Shown: positions 1 to 4,505 of the stretch, piece after piece
How the letters are laid out: each line of letters opens with the position of its first letter
How positions within the stretch are numbered: position 1 is the stretch's first letter
Assembly (NCBI GenBank): GCA_031550205.1
Contig: JAVBOV010000013.1
Location: forward strand, 1 to 6,981
DNA length: 6,981 nt
Origin: JAVBOV01 sp031550205
GTDB taxonomy: Bacteria; Pseudomonadota; Alphaproteobacteria; RF32; CAG-239
Reading direction: 5' to 3'
Position numbers and translations under genes: made by a program
The notes under the pieces: model-generated
Databases searched by the model: none
What the model was told of the DNA's origin: nothing
The model's input: the letters and a program-made list of their open reading frames with translations, nothing else

Positions 1-27
1 CCTTCCTCTTTTGCCACATTGCGAACA

Positions 28-139
28 ATCTTAGCTTTGCGGGCATACAACGACAAATTTCATTTTTAGTCTTTAGCTAAAAATGGAATTGATGCACATT
101 GTAGAAGAATAATGATTTGTATGCTCGTAAAACTTAGAT
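28..139. repeat. Diverged inverted repeat, arms 28-50 and 117-139
   Basis: The reverse complement of 28-50 (TTGTATGCCCGCAAAGC...) matches 117-139 (TTGTATGCTCGTAAAAC...) at 19 of 23 positions. A short further match, GTGGCAA, follows at both places. The arms are too far apart for a tight hairpin, and look like two old copies of a dispersed element in opposite orientation. Confidence 0.5.
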
Positions 140-162
140 AGTGAGCCGTGGCAAGGCTTTTG

Positions 163-186
163 GTTACTTTTGGCATCAAAAGTAAC
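163..186. repeat. Perfect 24-bp palindrome with GCAT loop
   Basis: GTTACTTTTG - GCAT - CAAAAGTAAC: two perfect 10-base arms around a 4-base loop. No T-run follows on either side, so it is not a canonical intrinsic terminator. It could be a protein binding site or the core of a dispersed palindromic repeat. Confidence 0.7.
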
Positions 187-242
187 AAAGATATAAAGCC
201 ATATGCAGGTAATAGGCTTGAAAAAAAATTCGGATGCGTTTG

Positions 243-304
243 CCAGTTAAACCCACCCCAACCCCCGCGGCCGACGTTCGGCTCTCTTAAAATTAAGAGA
301 GGGA
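243..304 (-). repeat. TTAATTTTAAG hairpin repeat, copy 1 (inverted)
   Basis: On the minus strand, CTCTCTTAA-TT-TTAAGAGAG forms a 9-bp hairpin (282-301), followed by a G-rich tail with GGGGGTTGGGGTGGGTTT. The same architecture (pyrimidine-TTAA-TT-TTAA-purine hairpin, then a GGG-rich tail ending GGGTTTAA) occurs at 3296-3333 in the opposite orientation. I interpret these as members of one intergenic repeat family. Confidence 0.6.
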
Positions 305-358
305 GATAAAAACAATGACGTTTTTCATCTTTTTTGCGTCCTAAAAAAAACCATCCAA

Positions 359-393
359 CACTTTTCACTCTTCACTTGTCACTTTTCACTCTT
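359..393. repeat. Direct repeat CACTTTTCACTCTT x2
   Basis: The 14-base unit CACTTTTCACTCTT occurs at 359-372 and again exactly at 380-393, separated by CACTTGT, which itself resembles a partial unit. It lies about 40 bp upstream of the anmK start, in the place where its promoter would be expected, but I see no convincing -35/-10 pair. Confidence 0.7.
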
Positions 394-431
394 TACCATA
401 TATTGAAAACAATCAAAGGGAGTTTAACCTA

Positions 432-1631
432 ATGTTCCGTACCATAGGCATCATGACCGGCAATTCGCTCGACGCCGTAGACACCGTAATCACCGAGTTT
501 AACAACAGCAAAATCACCGATATCTGCACCTACAGCCAGCCATATCCGCAAGAACTGTCTGCCGAGTTTCTCAAACTTAAAAACGAACTTAAAAAAAACG
601 GCGGCAGCATTAAAACCTTAGATATCAAAGCATTGCACAAAGAATACATTAACCTCATTGCCGTCTGCATCAAAGAACTTTTAATCAAGGCCGACATGGA
701 GCCCAAAGATATCCAAGCTGTCGGCTTCCATGGCCAAACCTGCTACCATTGCCCGCCTTCCATTGCCAAAAGCCCGGAGCAAATAAAAACCATCCAGCTC
801 GGCTCCGGCCAAATATTGGCCAATTTGGTTAACATCCCCGTAATTTATGACTTCCGCTCTGATGACATACTAAACGGCGGCGAAGGCGCACCCTTGGCTC
901 CCATGCACAACCAACACCTGGCCGAAGCTATCGGCATCTTCCCCATTGCCTTCCTAAACGCCGGCAACACCGGCAATATTGCAATCGTCTCTTCTTCCTC
1001 CCCCCTTTCAAGGGGGGACACAGGGGGGTCAACAACCATCGGCTTTGATGTCGGCCCTTGCAATCATTTTGTCGACCAACTCTGCCAGACTTCTCAAAAA
1101 GAACAATGCGATTTTGGCGGCAAATTCGGCTCCAAAGGCAGCGTTAGCAAGACCTATTTTGAAGCCTTGTTTGAAAACAACAAAGATTTTTATGAAAAAG
1201 CCCCGCCCAAATCATCCGACCCGGCCTGGTATAGCAACGTTCCGGTTCCTGAAGGCTTGTCTTTTGAAGACCAAATCAGAACCTTGGAATATTTCAGCGC
1301 TTATCTGTTTGTGCATGCTTTAAAGTTTGTAGAAAACCCGCCCAAACATTATCTCTTGTTCGGCGGCGGCTGGAACAATCCCATCATTTTGCAAGAATTT
1401 AAAGGCCTGCTTGAGAAAAAGATCAAAGCCCCCATCGTCAAATGGTCGGATAACTACGGTTTTAACAGCAAATATATGGAAGCCCGCATCATGGCCGACA
1501 TGGCTCGCGCCAAGCTGGAAAACGAGCCGTTTACCTACCCCAAAACCACCGGCTGCAAAACGCCGACCGTTTGCGGCATAATCGCCTATCCCGGCGGCAA
1601 AGACACCCGCCTCTGGTCCCGCGCTGCCTGA
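432..1631 (+). CDS. anmK: Anhydro-N-acetylmuramic acid kinase, divergent
   Basis: The family phosphorylates and hydrolyses 1,6-anhydro-MurNAc to MurNAc-6-phosphate in cytosolic peptidoglycan recycling. Family landmarks appear in order over 399 residues: an ATP-loop variant GIMTGNSLDAVD (6-17; usual MSGTSxDGVD), GFHGQT (98-103), FRSDDILNGGEGAPLAP (141-157), NAGNTGNIAIV (176-186; usual NIGGIAN), GFDVGPCN (204-211) with D206 at the expected catalytic Asp, FGGGWNNP (310-317), MEARIMADMA (349-358) and a C-terminal TPTVCGIIAYPGG. The TG(R/K)E substrate-site segment is not recognisable; APPKSSDPAWYSN lies there. Length is slightly above the usual 370 or so, partly from a repeat-derived insert (about 190-199). 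A GGGAG site lies 9 bases before the ATG. The pilin gene follows after 74 bp with no visible terminator between them. The family call is solid; full catalytic competence is less certain because several glycines are replaced. Confidence 0.88.
   Translation: MFRTIGIMTGNSLDAVDTVITEFNNSKITDICTYSQPYPQELSAEFLKLKNELKKNGGSIKTLDIKALHKEYINLIAVCIKELLIKADMEPKDIQAVGFHGQTCYHCPPSIAKSPEQIKTIQLGSGQILANLVNIPVIYDFRSDDILNGGEGAPLAPMHNQHLAEAIGIFPIAFLNAGNTGNIAIVSSSSPLSRGDTGGSTTIGFDVGPCNHFVDQLCQTSQKEQCDFGGKFGSKGSVSKTYFEALFENNKDFYEKAPPKSSDPAWYSNVPVPEGLSFEDQIRTLEYFSAYLFVHALKFVENPPKHYLLFGGGWNNPIILQEFKGLLEKKIKAPIVKWSDNYGFNSKYMEARIMADMARAKLENEPFTYPKTTGCKTPTVCGIIAYPGGKDTRLWSRAA
1000..1028 (+). repeat. Palindromic repeat inserted in frame in anmK
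   Basis: CCCCCCTT-TC-AAGGGGGG (1000-1017) forms an 8-bp hairpin and is followed by a second G6 run at 1023-1028. It encodes residues 190-199, SPLSRGDTGG, exactly between the NIAIV strand and the GFDVGPCN catalytic motif. Compared with E. coli AnmK from memory, this loop is about 10 residues longer. The hairpin-plus-G-tail layout resembles the intergenic repeats at 3263-3330. Confidence 0.7.
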
Positions 1632-1705
1632 TTATTTTTAAACAATCTTTAATACTATTGAATTATATACAGAAAATAACCTAAACATTTTAATCAGGGG
1701 AAGAC

Positions 1706-2365
1706 ATGAAAAAAGTCAGCAACCAATCCGGACGTTCAATGATTGAAATGTTAGGCGTGTTGGCCATTGTCGGTGTTCTCTCGGTCGGCGGCATTGCCGG
1801 TTATTCCAAAGCCATGGGCAAGTGGAGAGTTTCCAAAATGAATGAACAAATATCCATGACCGTCGCCAGTATCAGAACTGCATTCGGCACCACAAAAAGC
1901 TACAGCGGTTTCGATAAAACTGTCGCCTGCAAAATGGGTCTTTTTCCCTCTGAAATGCTCCCTAAAGGCAACACAACCTGCACTGCGGCCACCAGAATTT
2001 CAAACGTATACGGCGGCAATGTGGAAATAGGCATTATCAGCAATAACCGGGGGTTCATCCTTGCTATGAACCGCCTCCCTGAAGATGCCTGCATTTCCAT
2101 TTTAACCTCAAATTGGGGCGGCAGCACTTCTTCCGGTTTCTTAGGCATAGAACAATATTCCGGCACATATACGGAAGATATGAGCGGCATCTTCGCTTAC
2201 ACGAATCCTCCTGATAGCAGCAGCGCCAGCGGCGGTGTTGATGGCGACGGAGATTCCTGGGGGTTCAACAGCTGGATACCTGCAGATCTTCCTTTATCTC
2301 CTGTTACAGCCCAGTCTTTTTGCCCCAGAGGAACCACCGGCATTTTTCTTTGGTATTTCAGTTAA
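1706..2365 (+). CDS. Type IV prepilin-like protein, orphan
   Basis: This is a pilin or pseudopilin precursor: the peptidase PilD would cleave after G9 and methylate the new N-terminus, and the mature protein would join a surface or periplasmic filament. The leader MKKVSNQSG is followed by RSMIEMLGVLAIVGVL, with the conserved Glu at +5 (E14) and a hydrophobic helix to about residue 38. Cysteines at 75, 92, 129 and 206 could form two disulfides; C129 and C206 sit where a C-terminal disulfide loop would be expected in type IVb-like pilins. A Ser/Gly-rich stretch (171-177) precedes VDGDGDSWG (178-186), a possible Ca-binding-like acidic loop. The ribosome site GGGGAAG lies 5 bases before the ATG. 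No assembly ATPase, peptidase or platform gene lies nearby. It could be a minor or a major pilin; the sequence does not decide. Confidence 0.85.
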   Translation: MKKVSNQSGRSMIEMLGVLAIVGVLSVGGIAGYSKAMGKWRVSKMNEQISMTVASIRTAFGTTKSYSGFDKTVACKMGLFPSEMLPKGNTTCTAATRISNVYGGNVEIGIISNNRGFILAMNRLPEDACISILTSNWGGSTSSGFLGIEQYSGTYTEDMSGIFAYTNPPDSSSASGGVDGDGDSWGFNSWIPADLPLSPVTAQSFCPRGTTGIFLWYFS

Positions 2366-2370
2366 ACATA

Positions 2371-2399
2371 AAAAAACTCCGCTTTTTAGCGGAGTTTTT
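2371..2399. terminator. Bidirectional intrinsic terminator between pilin and nusG
   Basis: AAAAACTCCGCT - TTTT - AGCGGAGTTTTT (arms 2372-2383 and 2388-2399) is a perfect stem with an A-tract on one side and a T-tract on the other. It therefore ends both the plus-strand pilin transcript and the minus-strand secE-nusG transcript. It begins 5 bases after the pilin stop codon. Confidence 0.92.
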
Positions 2400-2441
2400 C
2401 CTAATTAAACGTCTGCGAGAAGCGCAGGCAACGTGGCAACC

Positions 2442-2975
2442 CTACATCTTCTCAACCTGAGAAAATTCCAACTCAACCGGCGTTGCGCGGCCGAAGATAG
2501 AAACTGAAACCTTCAAACGAGATTTTTCCATATCCACTTCCTCAACCAAGCCCACAAACGATTCAAACGGACCGTCGCAAACCTTAACCTGCTCGCCGAT
2601 TTCATAATGAACAATAGTCTGCGGTCTTTCCACACCTTCTTGCATTTGGGTAATAATGCGGTTGGCCTCAGCCTCGGAAATTGCCTGCGGCTTATTACGC
2701 GAACCCAAAAAGTTTGTAACCTTCGGCGTGTTTTTAATCACGTGCCAGGAGTGATCATCCATAATCATCTTAACCAAAACATATCCCGGAAAGAACTTGC
2801 GCTCGGCTGCAACTTTGGCGCCCTTTTTAACCTCAATCACTTCTTCCATCGGCACAATAACTTCTAAGATTTTGTCATCCATTTTTTTCAAAAGAGCCTG
2901 TTCTCTAATCGATTCGGCAACTTTTTTCTCTGAACCGGAATGAACGTGTACCACATACCAACGAGCGTTTGTCAT
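2442..2975 (-). CDS. nusG: Transcription termination/antitermination factor NusG
   Basis: NusG binds RNA polymerase during elongation, suppresses pausing, and links transcription to Rho and to ribosomal protein S10. The 177-residue length is typical. The NGN domain starts at ARWYVVHVHSGSEKKVAE (4-21) and includes KFFPGYVLVKM (60-70); the KOW domain begins at IGEQVKVCDGPF (126-137) and closes with SIFGRATPVELEF (159-171). The start follows a GGAG site by 9 bases, which overlaps the end of secE; the intergenic gap is 4 bases, so the two genes are translated from one message. Unusually, no rplK follows: the gene runs into a convergent pilin gene behind a strong shared terminator. Confidence 0.97.
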   Translation of the reverse strand: MTNARWYVVHVHSGSEKKVAESIREQALLKKMDDKILEVIVPMEEVIEVKKGAKVAAERKFFPGYVLVKMIMDDHSWHVIKNTPKVTNFLGSRNKPQAISEAEANRIITQMQEGVERPQTIVHYEIGEQVKVCDGPFESFVGLVEEVDMEKSRLKVSVSIFGRATPVELEFSQVEKM

Positions 2976-2979
2976 TTAT

Positions 2980-3174
2980 TTATACTCCAAGACCCAAAAT
3001 CAATTTAACCACCCAGCCCAAAATCTGGTCCACAAAAAAGAAAAACGTTGCGGCAATCGCCACCAAAACCACCACCATCATAGCGGTTCGGGTAGTTTCC
3101 TGTCTGGTCGGCCAAGAGACTTTCTTAACCTCTTGCTTAACCTGCCTAAAGAACTGAGTTGGGTTCATCTTCAT
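2980..3174 (-). CDS. secE: Preprotein translocase subunit SecE
   Basis: SecE clamps SecY in the inner-membrane SecYEG channel. This is the short, single-helix form (64 residues): an amphipathic N-terminal helix with the conserved EVKKVSWPTRQET (15-27), then one hydrophobic segment (about 31-60). The first ATG, two codons before another ATG, is preferred because AAAGG lies 9 bases upstream of it. It forms a two-gene operon with nusG. Its usual upstream neighbour tRNA-Trp is 2.4 kb away, separated by repeats and an accessory insert. I could not identify a convincing promoter in the AT-rich 3175-3230. Confidence 0.96.
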   Translation of the reverse strand: MKMNPTQFFRQVKQEVKKVSWPTRQETTRTAMMVVVLVAIAATFFFFVDQILGWVVKLILGLGV

Positions 3175-3262
3175 TTTATAAAGCCTTTAAAAAATTTTTA
3201 ATATCATAGCTGCTTAATTTTTACCCCGACAGCAAACGTCATTGCAAAACCTCACTTCCCCT

Positions 3263-3333
3263 CCCCTTAATTTTAAGGGGAAATCTCTTCTTTCTCCTCC
3301 CCTTAATTTTAAGGGGAGGTTGGGAGGGGTTTA
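3263..3333 (+). repeat. TTAATTTTAAG hairpin repeats, copies 2 and 3 in tandem
   Basis: CCCCTTAA-TT-TTAAGGGG (3263-3280) and CCTCCCCTTAA-TT-TTAAGGGGAGG (3296-3319) are perfect hairpins with 8- and 11-bp arms. The second is followed by GTTGGGAGGGGTTTAA, the same type of G-rich tail seen with copy 1 at 243-304 on the other strand. The hairpins have no T-run in the secE direction. Confidence 0.75.
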
Positions 3334-3508
3334 ATCAACCAACCATCTCTCCCGATTCTCATCTTCGCTTAAGCGCTCAAGATTACTGAGCAAGTATAAA
3401 AGCCAAAATGTCGGGGGAATGAAAAGCAACATACCCCATTAATTTTAATATTGCAATAAATTTTTAAGCCATTGAAAGTTTTTTTAGCAATAAACAAAAA
3501 CACACCCA

Positions 3509-3607
3509 CGTCATCCTGGAGTCGATAGTTGCTGAAAGCAAGCCGTAGGCGCAGCTTGAAGCTTACGTGACGTTCACGCAAGTGAACAATCTGTTTCAGG
3601 ATCTCCT
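3509..3607. repeat. Structured intergenic repeat with CATCCTG/CAGGAT ends
   Basis: The element starts CGTCATCCTGGAG and ends TTTCAGGATCTCC, so its ends are complementary (ATCCTG 3513-3518, CAGGAT 3597-3602). Inside lie a perfect hairpin GTTCAC-GCAA-GTGAAC (3572-3587) and a small dyad AGCTT-G-AAGCT (3553-3563). It is more GC-rich than the surrounding DNA. The layout resembles dispersed palindromic elements found between genes in many proteobacteria. Only one copy is in the window, so repetition itself is inferred. Confidence 0.5.
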
Positions 3608-3642
3608 CCAAAAACACTGCTAATTTACCCCTACATACCAAA

Positions 3643-3667
3643 AACAGCCCTCTTAAAGAGGACTGTT
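3643..3667 (-). terminator. Intrinsic terminator after the 125-aa gene
   Basis: On the minus strand AACAGTCCTC - TTTAA - GAGGGCTGTT pairs fully (one G-U) and runs into TTT. It lies directly downstream of the tRNA-end fragment at 3672 and about 40 bases after the stop codon of the 125-residue gene. A near-identical hairpin sits in the same place next to the 4361 fragment. Confidence 0.8.
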
Positions 3668-3670
3668 CTA

Positions 3671-3682
3671 TATGGCAGGGGC
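3671..3682 (-). repeat. tRNA-Trp 3'-end fragment, copy 3
   Basis: TATGGCAGGGGC is identical to the 3' end of tRNA-Trp (GCCCCTGCCA plus two flanking bases) in the same orientation. Together with the adjacent terminator hairpin it forms a roughly 40-bp near-repeat of 4331-4372. No T-arm is recognisable beyond it, so it is an attachment-site-like fragment and not a tRNA gene. Confidence 0.7.
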
Positions 3683-3706
3683 CGTCTAGCAAAACGCGAG
3701 CCAACC

Positions 3707-4084
3707 CTATTCAACTATCAATGAGTGCTTTTTCGATAAAGTAAACTTCTTTTTATTCAGGTAAAAGCACAAAGTGTCATCAAATGCTACTTTCTCAAAG
3801 ACATAATTAAACACGCCTCCTGAGACAAGAAAAGAAATGTCAAAGTTTGAGTCTGATTCATCTACTATCATACTGCTATCGCTATATGCCTTCCAGACTT
3901 CTGCCTCATGCAAGAAATCTTGCTCCGGATTAAAAGTAACGCAGGCAATACGTCTACCTTCCAGCAATATAGACCCGTACGTTTCATTAGACTCCAAAAC
4001 CAAATCATGAGCGGCATTAAGAACTGTTACAACATTTTTGTTTAACAGCCGTCGACTAATGTTTAAATCTACAAATGTATTCAT
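3707..4084 (-). CDS. Hypothetical protein, 125 aa, module B cargo
   Basis: I do not recognise this protein. It is a small, probably soluble protein with no signal peptide or membrane segment, acidic in the middle (VDESDSNFDISF, 74-85) and basic at the end (KKKFTLSKKH, 111-120). Alternating hydrophobic stretches (TYGSILLEGRRIACVTF, 35-51) suggest beta-strand content. No Shine-Dalgarno site precedes the ATG; a candidate promoter lies at 4107-4136. The stop codon is 24 bases before the tRNA-end fragment at 3683, and the message would run through that fragment into the terminator at 3643-3667. AT-rich codon use differs from anmK and nusG. It is the only gene of its module. Coding status is moderately supported by length and by fit between the flanking sites. 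Confidence 0.65.
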   Translation of the reverse strand: MNTFVDLNISRRLLNKNVVTVLNAAHDLVLESNETYGSILLEGRRIACVTFNPEQDFLHEAEVWKAYSDSSMIVDESDSNFDISFLVSGGVFNYVFEKVAFDDTLCFYLNKKKFTLSKKHSLIVE

Positions 4085-4106
4085 AAAATTGTATTTTAAA
4101 GGATTA

Positions 4107-4136
4107 ATAATATTCTAAAAATTTGAATTTAAACAA
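4107..4136 (-). promoter_or_regulatory. Candidate promoter of the 125-aa gene
   Basis: On the minus strand TTGTTT (4131-4136) and TATTAT (4107-4112) are spaced by 18 bases, giving a predicted leader of roughly 16 bases. The region is so AT-rich that chance matches are easy. Confidence 0.3.
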
Positions 4137-4220
4137 CTGTATATCATAACTCTGCTAGAAAGTATACATCTTTTATAAGCCTTAATTCTAAAAAAACCTG
4201 AAAAAACATAAAATTCGCAT

Positions 4221-4375
4221 ATCATTAAAAAACAATCACTTAAGCTAAACTAGTTCAAGAAACCTCCCAAAACAACCTTTTCCAAAACCACCACATTCGA
4301 ACTCCACAGTGACAAACCCCACCAAAGCAAAAACAGCCCCCACAAGGAGGACTGTTTAATATGGCAGGGGCGGAC
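4221..4375 (-). repeat. Attachment-site-like direct repeat, copy 2 (ends in tRNA-Trp fragment)
   Basis: Matches 5421-5575 with an offset of 1200 bp. Block 1 (4221-4254) is about 30/34 identical with one inserted base and contains CTTAAGCTAAACTAGT. Block 2 (4278-4304) is about 22/27 identical. The spacing between the blocks is 23 bases in both copies. The block ends in ATATGGCAGGGGCGG, identical to the tRNA-Trp 3' end. Beyond this, the minus strand reads GCGGTGCAAGTCCGC, which looks like a degenerate T-arm, so this is probably a displaced tRNA 3' end. Confidence 0.7.
4331..4357 (-). terminator. Intrinsic terminator-like hairpin beside tRNA-end fragment
   Basis: On the minus strand AACAGTCCTC - CTTGTG - GGGGCTGTT, with G-U pairs, runs into TTTTT. 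It is the counterpart of 3643-3667. No gene points into it from the minus strand, since the 282-residue gene runs the other way, which suggests it came along with the tRNA-end fragment. Confidence 0.65.
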
Positions 4376-4398
4376 TTGCACCGCTCGGACTAATATTT

Positions 4399-4430
4399 GT
4401 TTAAACTTTAGTTTAAATTTTAGTTTACAC
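4399..4430. repeat. 12-bp tandem repeats upstream of the 282-aa gene
   Basis: GTTTAAACTTTA (4399-4410), GTTTAAATTTTA (4411-4422) and a partial GTTTACAC (4423-4430) follow each other head to tail. They lie 75-107 bases before the start of the 282-residue gene. Such helically phased units could be an operator, a replication-type iteron or a recombinase accessory site; the sequence does not decide. Confidence 0.65.
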
Positions 4431-4505
4431 ATTAATAACTATGAGATACATTCACTACAATAAAATAAATTATTATAGAATGTTTAACTTAAAATTATAA
4501 TTATT

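Larger units (their letters stand above)
1..431. other. Intergenic region upstream of anmK, no convincing gene
   Basis: I see no supported gene here. A 100-codon open frame on the minus strand (66-368) runs through several repeats and has no ribosome binding site or protein-like composition, so I treat it as chance. At the left edge, a short minus-strand frame (about 55 to 1) reads like protein (LYARKAKIVRNVAKEEG) but is preceded by a stop and has only TTG starts; it could be the edge of a gene or part of a repeat. The region holds an inverted repeat, a perfect palindrome, a TTAATTTTAAG-type hairpin repeat and a tandem CACTTTTCACTCTT repeat, listed separately. Confidence 0.6.
3175..3640. other. 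Intergenic repeat-rich region upstream of secE
   Basis: No supported gene. It holds two TTAATTTTAAG hairpin repeats (3263-3280, 3296-3319), a palindromic CGCTTAAGCG (3366-3375) inside an imperfect dyad ATCTT...AAGAT, and a complex structured repeat (3509-3607). A 111-codon minus-strand frame (3369-3704) is composed of these repeats and a terminator, so I do not call it. Confidence 0.6.

Noticed and set aside
243..270. G-quadruplex on the minus strand
   Set aside because: The G-runs are few and irregular, and the tract is better explained as the tail of the hairpin repeat.
66..368. 100-codon minus-strand open frame with a hydrophobic stretch
   Set aside because: It is made of repeats (the TTAATTTTAAG hairpin, the 24-bp palindrome), lacks a ribosome site, and its composition is explained by the repeats.
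979..1323. 114-codon plus-strand frame inside anmK
   Set aside because: It is a shadow of anmK, whose own frame carries recognisable family motifs throughout.
3369..3704. 111-codon minus-strand frame, weakly similar to the frame at 4250-4432 (PCHIxQSSLxGLFL)
   Set aside because: The similarity is the translated tRNA-end fragment plus terminator, a nucleotide repeat and not a protein family.
4361..4395. A second tRNA gene
   Set aside because: Only the acceptor end and a degenerate T-arm are present; no anticodon arm or 5' acceptor strand follows.
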